Shown one piece after another: positions 27,400-35,544 of a stretch of 60,113 nucleotides of DNA (the stretch's first letter is position 1; each line of letters opens with the position of its first letter). The DNA is from Planctomycetaceae bacterium (GTDB lineage: Bacteria; Planctomycetota; Phycisphaerae; Phycisphaerales; SM1A02). The notes beneath the pieces were generated by a model. It saw only the letters and a list, made by a program, of their open reading frames with translations, did no database searches and was not told where the DNA came from. Location: NCBI GenBank assembly GCA_947490615.1, contig CANLHK010000009.1, forward strand, positions 82,846 to 142,958, written 5' to 3'. Both the position numbers and the translations under genes were made by a program.

Positions 27400-28797
27400 T
27401 TAGGCAAACAGCTCGCGCACGATGTTTCCGTGGACATCGGTCAGGCGCTGGTCGCGTCCGCCGTGGCGGTAGGTCAGGCGCTCGTGATCGATGCCGAGCA
27501 GCGCGAGGATCGTGGCGTGCAGATCGTGGACATGGACCTTGTCCTCTGCGGCGTAGTAGCCGTAGTCGTCGGTAGCGCCGTAGCTGAAGCCAGGCTTCAC
27601 GCCGCCGCCAGCCATGAACATGGTGAAGCCGTGCGGATTGTGGTCGCGTCCGTCGCCGCCTTGTGCGGTTGGAGTGCGGCCGAACTCGCCGCCCCAAAGG
27701 ACCAGCGTGTCTTCGAGCATGCCGTGACTCTTCAGATCCTTGAGCAGTCCAGCGATCGGCTTGTCGACCTCAGCAGCGTTGGTGTTGTGGCCGTTGCGCA
27801 GATCGCCGTGCTGATCCCACTTGTAACTGTGGGTGCATTGGATGAAGCGCACGCCAGCCTGAGCAAAGCGCCGCGCCAAGAGACACTGTCGTCCGAAGTT
27901 TTCCGTCTTGGCTTCATCGATGCCGTAGAGCTGCTTGGTGGCGTCGCTCTCGCCCGCGAGGTCCATCACAGCAGGCGCGGTTGCTTGCATGCGATACGCG
28001 AGTTCGAAACTGGCGATGCGTCCTTCAAGCGCTGCGTCGCTGCCGTGACGCTGCGCGTGTTGCGTGTTCATCGCATTGAGAAACGCCAGCTCCTGTTCCT
28101 GCAACTTCGCAGGAAGACCAGCGGTCATGTGCTCGATCTGCGCCTTCGAGGCGGGAACGCCTGCGTGACCGATCGGCGTGCCGTGCGTCCACGCAGGAAG
28201 AAACGAACTCGAGAAGTTGTTCACGCCACCGTGGCCGAGCGTCGGGCAGATGGTGATGAACGCGGGAAGGTCGTCGTTCTCAGTGCCAAGACCGTACGAG
28301 ACCCACGCGCCCATCGATGGACGGATGAAGGTGTCACTTCCTGTGTGGATCTTCAGAAGCGCGCCGCCGTGGGCGGGATTCGATCCGTGCAAACTCTTCA
28401 CGAAGCAGAGGTCATCGACCGTCGTGGCGACATGCGGAAACAGATCGCTGACCCACGCACCCGACTGACCGTACTGCCTGAATTTCCACGGGCTCGCGAG
28501 CAAGTTGCCCGTCTCGGCAAACTGCACGCGCGGCTTGGCAAACGGCAGGGGCTTGCCGTGATCGCGCGCGAGGAGCGGCTTGTAGTCAAAGGTGTCGATC
28601 TGCGAAGGACCGCCGTGCATGAAGAGAAAGATGACGCGCTTGGCTCGCGGGCGAAAGTGCGGCATCGCCAACACACCACCGCCCGCGGTTGCTTCCTGCG
28701 CGAAGAGACCTGCGAGCGCGATCGAGCCGAAGCCTGCGCAAAGTCCAGTGAGGGCGTCGCGTCGCGAGAGTGGGTGATGTCGGTTGGAACAGAACAT
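27400..28797 (-). CDS. DUF1501 protein with twin-arginine signal (second copy)
   Basis: A 465-aa DUF1501 protein. The N-terminus has the Tat-type motif PLSRRDALTGLCAGFGSIAL. Family blocks are FMHGGPSQIDTFDYKP, LVLWGGEFGRTP, GRDHNPHGFTMFMAGGG and DLHATILALLGIDHERL. It is clearly related to the protein at 4077-5609 but shorter and diverged, and ends in VRELFA. It lies 34 nt downstream of the second DUF1549/DUF1553 gene on the same strand, so the pair order is the same as in the first cluster. It is tail-to-tail with the ThrE-type gene, 4 nt apart. Confidence 0.92.
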   Translation of the reverse strand: MFCSNRHHPLSRRDALTGLCAGFGSIALAGLFAQEATAGGGVLAMPHFRPRAKRVIFLFMHGGPSQIDTFDYKPLLARDHGKPLPFAKPRVQFAETGNLLASPWKFRQYGQSGAWVSDLFPHVATTVDDLCFVKSLHGSNPAHGGALLKIHTGSDTFIRPSMGAWVSYGLGTENDDLPAFITICPTLGHGGVNNFSSSFLPAWTHGTPIGHAGVPASKAQIEHMTAGLPAKLQEQELAFLNAMNTQHAQRHGSDAALEGRIASFELAYRMQATAPAVMDLAGESDATKQLYGIDEAKTENFGRQCLLARRFAQAGVRFIQCTHSYKWDQHGDLRNGHNTNAAEVDKPIAGLLKDLKSHGMLEDTLVLWGGEFGRTPTAQGGDGRDHNPHGFTMFMAGGGVKPGFSYGATDDYGYYAAEDKVHVHDLHATILALLGIDHERLTYRHGGRDQRLTDVHGNIVRELFA

Positions 28798-28831
28798 GTC
28801 GGGCTGAAGTGATCGCGTGGCGCGCTGGGTT

Positions 28832-31150
28832 CTACTCGAGTGTGACGAATTCGTTCGTCGAGAGCAACGCGTGGCAGAGACGAGTGAGTGATTGGGCGGG
28901 TGTCAGGCCCGAGTGTTCGAGTTGCGCGAGGAAGTCGCGCGAGTCGTCGCGCTCGCGGCGTCCTGGCTCACGCGCGAGGGTGCGGCGAAACGCTTCGCGC
29001 ACGCGAGTATCCGCATCACTGGGAATCGGCGCCTCGCCAATGGCGGTGGCGATCGTGTCGGCAGCGCTCTCGACAAGCGGCGCGTTGAGGAAGAAGAGCG
29101 CCTGCGGAGCAACGACGGTGCGGGGGCGGCAATCGATCGGCGCGCTGGAGTCGGGGTAATCAAACGCGGTAAAGAGCCCGAACATCGCGTTGCGGATGAC
29201 GGGCAGATAGACGCTGCGTCGATTGGAGTCGTAGCGCGCGCCGTTGCCCGACTGGTCGTTGGTCACATAGTCGTGGTCGCCAGTACCAAGGAGCGTGCCG
29301 CCCATCGAGCGATCAAGCGCACCTGACGCGGCAAGGACCGAATCGCGAATCGTCTCAGCCTCGACACGCCGACGCGGAAAGCGTGAGAGCAGGCGATTGT
29401 CAGGATCGCGCTCGAGTGTGGCACGCGCCTGCGACGAATTCGTCGCGCTCGATTGGCGATAGGTCGCGCTGGTCATGATCAGACGATGGAAAGACTTCAT
29501 GCTCCAATCCTGCGCGACCAACTCCAAGGCGAGATAGTCGAGCAGCTCGGGATGAGAAGGGAGTCCGCCGAGCACGCCGAAGTTGCTTGGGGTGTCGACG
29601 AGTCCAGTTCCAAAGTGCCAAGTCCACAGACGATTGGCCGCCACGCGCGCCGTGAGCGGATTGCGCGCGTCAGCGATCCACCGCGCGAGCTCAAGGCGTC
29701 CGCTCGCATCGCGAGGAAACACTGGGCTCTCAAGCGCGCGCTCAAGCACAGCAGGAACAGCGCGGGCAATCGCGGCGCCGACGGGTTGCGTGTGATCGCC
29801 GCGGTCATGGAGCGGCGTCTCGTCGAGCTTCGACTCCTTCACCGCGAGTGCGCGTGGAGGATCCGCTGGTTTGGACTTGTCATGTGACTCGCGCTCAGCG
29901 CGCGCGCTCAGGAAGGCATCGCGCTCAGGAAGTGCAATGGCGGAGTCGCGCTTCGCGGCCAAGACGGCGTCACGCAGCATCGTTGGCGAGGGTTGCTCAA
30001 AGAGTCGCGCCCAACGCGCGTGGTTGTCGGCGCGTTCATGGATGTCGAGTTGCTTGCGCGCAGCATCGCGCGCTTCATCGAGACGCTTGGCTTTGGCACG
30101 CCAAATGTCGAGCGTGGCGCGCTCGGCGGCCGTGGCCATGGGTCGTTGCGCCACTCGTCCGACGGTCGCGATGTTGTCGAAGGTCGAGACGCTGCGAAAC
30201 ACGCCCGACAAGGCGAAGTAGTCGGCCTGGGAAATGGGATCAAACTTGTGATCGTGGCAGCGCGCGCAGGCGACCGTTGAGCCGAGGAACGCCTTGGTCA
30301 CCACATCGATCTGCTCGTCGACGACATCGACGCGTTCTTTTTCCTTGTCGGGCTCCGCAAGCATCTTCGGTCCGAGCGCGAGAAATCCCAGGGCGGCGAT
30401 GCGGCGGCGCGTGCGCGCATCGTCGTCGGCTGTCGGATTCGTCGCTTCAGGCAGAAGGTCGCCTGCGAGTTGCTCGATGAGGAACTCATCGAAGGGAAGG
30501 TCGCGGTTGAACGCGTCAATCACATAGTCGCGGTAGCGATACGCATTGGCGTAGGCGACATTCTCATCGACTCCGTTGCTGTCGGCGTAGCGTGCGACAT
30601 CGAGCCAGTGTCGTCCCCAACGCTCGCCGTACATCGGTGACGCGAGGAGCGCATCGATGCGCACTTCATAGGCGTTCGCGCTGGAGTCACCAAGAAACGC
30701 TTCCACTTCCTCCGCGGAAGGCGGCACACCAACGAGATCAAGCCAGGCGCGCTTCAAGAGCGTGCGTCGGTCGGCCTCGGGTGAAGGCGCGAATCCTTCG
30801 CGCTCGAGTCGCGCGAGAATGAACCGATCGATCGCGTTGCGCGACCATGACGCATCGTTGACGACGGGCAGCGTCGGCGCAGTGGCGACTGGTTGGTAGG
30901 ACCAATGCGTCGCGTGGCGTGCGGTCTTCTCGGGAAGGGCGCGGAAAGTTGGGTTCGTCGAACCGCTTGTCGCCGTGCTCGCGCCGTCGCCGGCCGCAGT
31001 CGTGTCGTCTTGAACCAGCGTTGGCGCGGCAGGCGCGATGACCTCTCTCGCAGCGCCAGCGGTGATGACGCACGCGATGGCCAAGGCGCCCACAGCGTTG
31101 AGCGTGGCGCCGCGGTGGCAGGAAATGAATTCGCCGCGCGGCGCAGTCAT
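28832..31150 (-). CDS. DUF1549/DUF1553 surface protein lacking the cytochrome domain
   Basis: A 772-aa exported protein. A signal-like hydrophobic stretch (about 16-38) leads straight into DUF1549 (HWSYQPV at about 82, then FILARLEREGFAPSPEADR, and the [11 protein letters not shown] motif near 300). A charged helical linker (about 340-470) is followed by DUF1553 ([24 protein letters not shown], then VRNAMFGLFTAFDYPDSS-like block). The N-terminal CxxCH haem domain of its counterpart at 483 is missing. I use ATG 31150; an in-frame GTG lies 24 nt upstream. A long antisense extension past the start, over the divergent sulfatase, is not real. A GATACT hexamer lies 6 nt before the ATG. Confidence 0.88.
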   Translation of the reverse strand: MTAPRGEFISCHRGATLNAVGALAIACVITAGAAREVIAPAAPTLVQDDTTAAGDGASTATSGSTNPTFRALPEKTARHATHWSYQPVATAPTLPVVNDASWSRNAIDRFILARLEREGFAPSPEADRRTLLKRAWLDLVGVPPSAEEVEAFLGDSSANAYEVRIDALLASPMYGERWGRHWLDVARYADSNGVDENVAYANAYRYRDYVIDAFNRDLPFDEFLIEQLAGDLLPEATNPTADDDARTRRRIAALGFLALGPKMLAEPDKEKERVDVVDEQIDVVTKAFLGSTVACARCHDHKFDPISQADYFALSGVFRSVSTFDNIATVGRVAQRPMATAAERATLDIWRAKAKRLDEARDAARKQLDIHERADNHARWARLFEQPSPTMLRDAVLAAKRDSAIALPERDAFLSARAERESHDKSKPADPPRALAVKESKLDETPLHDRGDHTQPVGAAIARAVPAVLERALESPVFPRDASGRLELARWIADARNPLTARVAANRLWTWHFGTGLVDTPSNFGVLGGLPSHPELLDYLALELVAQDWSMKSFHRLIMTSATYRQSSATNSSQARATLERDPDNRLLSRFPRRRVEAETIRDSVLAASGALDRSMGGTLLGTGDHDYVTNDQSGNGARYDSNRRSVYLPVIRNAMFGLFTAFDYPDSSAPIDCRPRTVVAPQALFFLNAPLVESAADTIATAIGEAPIPSDADTRVREAFRRTLAREPGRRERDDSRDFLAQLEHSGLTPAQSLTRLCHALLSTNEFVTLE

Positions 31151-31210
31151 CACGGCAGTATCGGGGATGGGCACCCTTGGACAAGGCGATGCGCCGGTAT
31201 CGTGGCTGAA
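31151..31210. promoter_or_regulatory. 60-bp divergent promoter region
   Basis: It separates the starts of the DUF1549/DUF1553 gene (minus) and a sulfatase (plus). On the plus strand TATCGT (31198-31203) ends 7 nt before ATG 31211. On the minus strand GATACT (31162-31157) ends 6 nt before ATG 31150. A TTGGAC at 31177-31182 is a possible -35 for the plus gene, but its 15-bp spacing is short. Confidence 0.45.
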
Positions 31211-32692
31211 ATGTCGAGAGTTCTTCTTGTTCTCCTCCAGTCGGCGTGGTGCATGGTTGGATGCGTCGCGGTCGAGAAGGCGCCCGCGCCCGCAGAGACA
31301 CCAAACCTCGTGGTCATCTACTGCGACGACATGGGTTGGGGCGATGCACCCGGCTTCGTACTGCCTGGTTTCACGGCGCCTTCGTACACGGCGGAGATGC
31401 CCAACCTCGCAAGGCTTGGTCGTGAAGGTGCGCGATTTCGCCACTACTACAGCGCTCAACCCGTGTGCAGTGCTTCGCGCGCAGCGATCTTGACGGGGTG
31501 CTACCCCAATCGCATCGGCATCAACGGCGCGCTCTTCCCTGACGCGACAGTCGGCATCGCAGCGGCCGAGCGCACCATTGCCGAGATGCTGCAGGAGAAG
31601 GGCTACGCGACCCTGATCGCGGGCAAGTGGCATCTCGGACACTTGCCTGAGTTCAATCCGACAAGACACGGGTTTGACGAGTTCGTGGGCATTCCCTACT
31701 CGAACGACATGTGGCCGCTTCGCTTTGGCCGCAAGGACTTTCCCGAGCTTCCGCTCTACAACGGCGAGCGCGTCGTCAAAAAGATCCGCACGCTCGAAGA
31801 TCAAGCCGCGCTCACAGCCACACTCACGCGCACGACGACTGCGTTCATTGCAGCGCAGGCCAACGCGAAGAAGCAGTTCTTCGCCTACCTCGCGCATCCG
31901 CAGCCGCACGCGCCGATCGCTTCGAGCTTCACGCCCGCCACGCGTCGCGCGCTCTATGGAAGCGTGATGCGCGAGATCGACTGGTCGGTCGGTGAAGTGC
32001 TGAAGGCGATCGATGCAGCGGGCGTTGCCGACAACACCATCGTCGTCTTTACCAGTGACAACGGCCCGTGGCTCGCGTTTGGCAGCGATGCAGGAAGCAC
32101 GGGTGGTTTGCGCGAGGGCAAAGGCACGACCTTCGAAGGCGGCGTGCGCGAGCCCTGTTTCGTGCGCTGGCCAGGTCATGTGCCTGCGGGAGCAACGAGC
32201 GATGTGCCGTGGATGTCGATTGACCTCTTCGCCACAATGGCCGCGATTGTCCATGCTGCGCCACCTGCGGCAGATCGACCAATTGATGGACGCGACGCGC
32301 GCGCAGTCTGGTCCTGCGCGAGCAGCGCGAAGCCAACCCACGAGGCGTTCTACTTCTATTACCACACCAATCACCTCGAGGGCGTGCGCATGGGAAAGTG
32401 GAAGCTGAGCCTTCCGCGCAACTCCCGCACGCTTGATGGAAAGCCAGGCGGTGATGAAGGCAAGGAGACGGCGTATGTCGAGAAGCCCGTGCCGCGTGCG
32501 CTCTATGACCTCGCGAACGATCCCGCAGAGACCACTGATGTGAGCGCCGCGAATCCCGAGGTCCTCGCAGAGATGCTCGCCCATGTCGAAGCCGCGCGCG
32601 AAGAGCTCGGCGACGCGCTGACGAAGCGCGAGGGGAGCGGTCGGCGCGCGGTGGGCAGAGTCCTCGCCGCGCCGATCGAGAAATCGAAGTAG
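31211..32692 (+). CDS. sulfatase, probable lipoprotein
   Basis: A 493-aa sulfatase. The N-terminal hydrophobic stretch ends with MVGC18, a possible lipobox, so it may be membrane-anchored. Metal residues are in IYCDDMGWGDA (about 36-46). The formylglycine site is C86-S-A-S-R90, with Ala in place of the common Pro, still within the C-x-A/P-x-R rule. GKWHLGHLPEFNPTRHGFDE (about 138-157) is typical of arylsulfatase/N-acetylgalactosamine-sulfatase-like S1 groups, and FTSDNGPWLAFG (about 281) carries the second metal site. It is divergent from the DUF1549/DUF1553-DUF1501 pair, which suggests shared use on a sulfated polymer. Substrate unknown. Confidence 0.88.
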   Translation: MSRVLLVLLQSAWCMVGCVAVEKAPAPAETPNLVVIYCDDMGWGDAPGFVLPGFTAPSYTAEMPNLARLGREGARFRHYYSAQPVCSASRAAILTGCYPNRIGINGALFPDATVGIAAAERTIAEMLQEKGYATLIAGKWHLGHLPEFNPTRHGFDEFVGIPYSNDMWPLRFGRKDFPELPLYNGERVVKKIRTLEDQAALTATLTRTTTAFIAAQANAKKQFFAYLAHPQPHAPIASSFTPATRRALYGSVMREIDWSVGEVLKAIDAAGVADNTIVVFTSDNGPWLAFGSDAGSTGGLREGKGTTFEGGVREPCFVRWPGHVPAGATSDVPWMSIDLFATMAAIVHAAPPAADRPIDGRDARAVWSCASSAKPTHEAFYFYYHTNHLEGVRMGKWKLSLPRNSRTLDGKPGGDEGKETAYVEKPVPRALYDLANDPAETTDVSAANPEVLAEMLAHVEAAREELGDALTKREGSGRRAVGRVLAAPIEKSK

Positions 32693-32721
32693 CGATCGCG
32701 CGCGTGCAAGCTCAAAGATGG

Positions 32722-32763
32722 CACAAGACCACGGAAGGCGTTGCAGCCTCCCGTGGCCTTGTG
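32722..32763 (-). terminator. 16-pair hairpin terminator between convergent genes
   Basis: Stems CACAAG/CTTGTG, CCACGG/CCGTGG and AGGC/GCCT stack around a GTTGCA loop. The two interruptions are A-C mismatches on the plus strand but G-U pairs on the minus-strand RNA, so the fold is continuous only for minus transcription. That fits its role in ending the ARPP-1-like gene at 32874. Confidence 0.6.
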
Positions 32764-32873
32764 GAACTCCTGCCTGCTCTGAGGGCCGATCTCCCGCGAA
32801 ACAGGCGATGTGAGTTTCTTCGTGTGGTGTGGCGCGGCTCCTCGTTGGTGACGATTCAGACACGCCGCACCCA

Positions 32874-34151
32874 TCAGAAGATCGTGGGAACGCGCTTCGA
32901 GCTCAGGAGCAGATGAAGCGGAACATCGCTTCGATCGAAAAGCACAGCGCTCTCGTAGTCCTGGTGAACGAGCAAATGTGCGCGACCCTGCGCCACCGAC
33001 GGGCGATCGACCCACTCGCCCTCGGCGGCAGCTCCAAGAATCTCGCGCGCGGAGCTCTCGAGCATTTCGTGAGTCACTGGCCGCGGTTGATTGAGTTCTT
33101 GTGGCGCCCGAGTTGATGTGAGCTTCCACGAGATCAGCGCGGAGTTGCGCAGATCGCCATAGAGCATCTCGAACCACTGCGCGTTGGCGAAGATGTCGCC
33201 CGTGAGAAACTGGCCTCCGAAGTAGACGAGCAGTCCTGACGCTCCAACGGCCGCTTGATTGGCCGCCGCAATGCGCTCAGCAGTGACAGTCTCCGTGGGC
33301 TCTCTTGTCCCCTCCTGCTCCATCCTCTGGCGGCGCCGCAGATAGCGCTGTTGCAGCACTCCAAGTTGGCGCAAGGTGAGATCGAGTGAGCGGCGGCCAA
33401 TCGTCGCTTGCTCGGTCAGACCGCCATCGAGCGCGCGCTGGATCGACTCGAGCATCTGCTGAGCATCGCGGTTGAGCGCAAGGATTCTGCGCTCAAGGAA
33501 GGCGAGCTCTTGGAGCAGTGCGGGGTCGGTGCACCCGACGATTGGTTGCCCTTCGGCGCGGCGCGCGTCCATCGTCTCGTAGCAGTTCAGGAGGTCGGCG
33601 CTCGTCGAGTGCGATTGGCACGCTCGAGAGAGCTGATCGATGTCTCGCCAAACCGTGCTCTGGTTCGCGCGGCATTCGCCGCTCGACCTCCGTGATTCGT
33701 GGACCGAGTGCATCTTGGATTGCCGGAGCGACGCGGGTTCGAAGCCACCGTGCTGAAATCGCGTCCCAGATTGGCCACTCCAACGCCCTCGCTCGACGCA
33801 AGTGACGGGAACGGCCGCGCTCTGACCCGCGTAGACGAGAATGTCGGCGTTGAGACCGCGGTTCTGTTTGCCGCCCTTCACGAGCTGTCCCGCGATGAGC
33901 AGGATGTCGAACGGCGAGAGGTTGGTGGCTCGCAATTGCGGCACGGACCCGCTGCCGGAGACTTCTTCGATCGCAAATCCCTCCACGGTGGGGTCACCGA
34001 ACAGGCGGACCGTTGGCGAGAGCTGCGATTCATTGCCGCTGCGAACAAAGACGAAGTCGAGGCCCGGCAGTAACGACACAACGCGGTAGGAGCCTCCATT
34101 TGTATCTGGTCGGAGAATATCGATGCGCTGCTTGCAGGTCTCGGTGTTCAT
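32874..34151 (-). CDS. ARPP-1 (DUF6569)-like protein
   Basis: A 425-aa protein without signal peptide or membrane helix. Residues about 20-290 match the ARPP-1 domain, best seen in NLSPFDILLIAGQLVKGGKQ and NRGLNADILVYAG (about 77-109). The name stands for a protein associated with ADP-ribosylglycohydrolase and rhodanese-phosphatase genes; its activity is not known. The C-terminal 130 residues (YFGGQFLTGDIFANAQWFEM) form a further part, possibly the remainder of the domain. The start at 34151 has a good GGAAGGA Shine-Dalgarno 6 nt upstream, and a near-consensus promoter lies about 180 bp further up, overlapped by an operator. It is divergent from an NrtR-like regulator. A role in NAD or ADP-ribose metabolism is inference. 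Confidence 0.68.
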   Translation of the reverse strand: MNTETCKQRIDILRPDTNGGSYRVVSLLPGLDFVFVRSGNESQLSPTVRLFGDPTVEGFAIEEVSGSGSVPQLRATNLSPFDILLIAGQLVKGGKQNRGLNADILVYAGQSAAVPVTCVERGRWSGQSGTRFQHGGFEPASLRQSKMHSVHESRRSSGECRANQSTVWRDIDQLSRACQSHSTSADLLNCYETMDARRAEGQPIVGCTDPALLQELAFLERRILALNRDAQQMLESIQRALDGGLTEQATIGRRSLDLTLRQLGVLQQRYLRRRQRMEQEGTREPTETVTAERIAAANQAAVGASGLLVYFGGQFLTGDIFANAQWFEMLYGDLRNSALISWKLTSTRAPQELNQPRPVTHEMLESSAREILGAAAEGEWVDRPSVAQGRAHLLVHQDYESAVLFDRSDVPLHLLLSSKRVPTIF

Positions 34152-34331
34152 GCAAAGTCCTTCCCCGCCTCGGGCGGAGTCATTGGGGGCGTCATGAGGG
34201 CGAGTGGCAGCCTCAGCGAAATCCCAGTAAAAACAGGGGTTTCCGCTGCTACTCGCCCACACAACACCCGAAGGTGGAGGATGATCGGCCAATCGAACCC
34301 ATCGCCAACGGCTCTGGATCGACGCTTGGAC

Positions 34332-34360
34332 AGATTACTTCTTCTCGGAGACGAAGTCAA
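34332..34360 (-). promoter_or_regulatory. sigma70-like promoter for the ARPP-1-like gene
   Basis: On the minus strand TTGACT (34360-34355) and TAATCT (34337-34332) are 17 bp apart, close to the bacterial consensus. The left operator arm (34339-34351) fills the spacer. The leader would be about 175 nt, unusually long for this window. Confidence 0.65.
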
Positions 34361-34386
34361 GTGATTTGTTTGCTCTCCGAGAAGAA
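34339..34386. promoter_or_regulatory. twin operator: 13-bp perfect inverted repeat
   Basis: TTCTTCTCGGAGA (34339-34351) recurs exactly inverted as TCTCCGAGAAGAA (34374-34386), with a 22-bp gap. Each arm holds a small dyad, TCTC-N-GAGA, whose centres are 31 bp apart, about three helical turns, so two dimers could sit on one face. The arms overlap both divergent promoters. The natural ligand is the NrtR-like protein encoded at 34420. Confidence 0.7.
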
Positions 34387-34398
34387 ATGTCGTAGAGT
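34370..34398 (+). promoter_or_regulatory. sigma70-like promoter for the NrtR-like regulator
   Basis: TTGCTC (34370-34375) and TAGAGT (34393-34398) are 17 bp apart. The right operator arm (34374-34386) overlaps the -35 edge and the spacer. The leader is about 15 nt. Confidence 0.55.
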
Positions 34399-34419
34399 CG
34401 ACCGAGACCAACCGAACTC

Positions 34420-35466
34420 ATGACCATGGAACGCTCGCGACCCCAACCGCAATCCTCGCTCTCTGTGGCGTTGGTGCTGTTCATCCTGACGCCAGAAGGA
34501 AAGGTTGAGACGGTGGGTGGGGAGGAGTTGACCGCTGGCCGCATGGCACCGGTTTCAGCAAGAACCACCGACCTCAGCAGCATCATTCAGAGGGAAATGA
34601 AGAGCGTCCTCCCGCTCGGAACGATCACCTCGCGGATGCGGCCACTGATGCCGCGCCTGCGCGCCGACGGTGTGGTCGTCTTACCAGTGTGGGCGACGGG
34701 CCGATTTGCGGAATCTGAGTTTGGCAACGATGCCGCGAGGACGAACCGTGGGTTTGCGTTTGGCGCGCTCGAGCGGCTCGCCGCGTCCCTGAACGATCCT
34801 TCCCTCGTCGTTGAAGCGCAAGGTGAATTCCGTCGCGCGCTCGCCGCCGATCCTGTTTCACACCAGCTGCTCGGCGAAGCCACGAGGATGCGAGCCCTCG
34901 CCATGGATGAACTCGCGCGACAGCCGAGCGCGGAAGAGATGCCGCCACTCCTTGGGATGTTGCCTCCAGCGTTCACGCTCGATCAATTGCATCTGGCCTT
35001 GAATGAGGCCGCACACTTGCAAGCGAGCGATGCACAGAAGTCAACGAACTTCCGTCGTCGAGTGGTTGATCTGATGCAGGCGGGAGTCCTCATCGATGAC
35101 GGCGATCGCGCGATGTCCGATCAGCGAGGTCGGCCTGCGAAGCTCTATCGATTCTCTCTGCGCGGCTGGCGGAATTGGTTGGAAGGGCGCGGCGCAGAGG
35201 CACGCGAGTTCTCGAGATACGAGCAGCGGTGGGCTCTCGAGGCGCGTGAAGCACCGTTCGACCCACGACAGGAGTTCGAGAAGAATTCTTTCGAATCACG
35301 GCTGCCACCGAGCCGGCTCGCTCTAAGTAATGCAGCGCCTGAAGGAGAGCCCGGTGCGGAACGCGTCGCACGATTGGAATCGTTGGTGCGCACGATGCGC
35401 GACGACCTTGCCAAACTGATGAAACCAGGGTCTGCGGGAAAGCTCGGCGATTCGCCCAAAGAGTGA
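34420..35466 (+). CDS. NrtR-like transcription regulator
   Basis: A 348-aa cytosolic protein. The N-terminal part (about 14-175) begins with a Nudix-like strand (SSLSVALVLFILTPEGKVE), but the catalytic Nudix box is absent, as in the Nudix-derived regulators of NAD metabolism. Residues about 184-247 resemble the NrtR winged helix: PAFTLDQLHLAL, then STNFRRRVVDLMQAGVLI, then QRGRPAKLYRFS. The last 100 residues add a charged region and a coiled coil (ERVARLESLVRTMRDDLAKL). Known NrtR proteins bind ADP-ribose. It is divergent from the ARPP-1-like gene, and its promoter is overlapped by an operator arm, pointing to autoregulation. The regulator family call rests mainly on the wing motif. Confidence 0.65.
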   Translation: MTMERSRPQPQSSLSVALVLFILTPEGKVETVGGEELTAGRMAPVSARTTDLSSIIQREMKSVLPLGTITSRMRPLMPRLRADGVVVLPVWATGRFAESEFGNDAARTNRGFAFGALERLAASLNDPSLVVEAQGEFRRALAADPVSHQLLGEATRMRALAMDELARQPSAEEMPPLLGMLPPAFTLDQLHLALNEAAHLQASDAQKSTNFRRRVVDLMQAGVLIDDGDRAMSDQRGRPAKLYRFSLRGWRNWLEGRGAEAREFSRYEQRWALEAREAPFDPRQEFEKNSFESRLPPSRLALSNAAPEGEPGAERVARLESLVRTMRDDLAKLMKPGSAGKLGDSPKE

Positions 35467-35532
35467 GCGGCGCAGAGTGCGTGACCTCGTCGAACCGTGG
35501 TTTTCTGATTTGGAGCGCCGAGGCGGTCTCGT

Positions 35533-35538
35533 TACGCT
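35533..35538 (+). promoter_or_regulatory. -10-like TACGCT for the metalloprotease
   Basis: TACGCT ends 6 nt before ATG 35545. TTGGAG at 35510-35515 gives a 17-bp spacing, so this is one of the few starts here with a fair -35. Confidence 0.55.
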
Positions 35539-35544
35539 CTATCC

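Noticed and set aside
31151-32863. extension of the 28832 gene to a 1343-residue protein
   Set aside because: The extra N-terminal part is antisense to the sulfatase at 31211; a signal peptide and a -10-like element mark the start at 31150.
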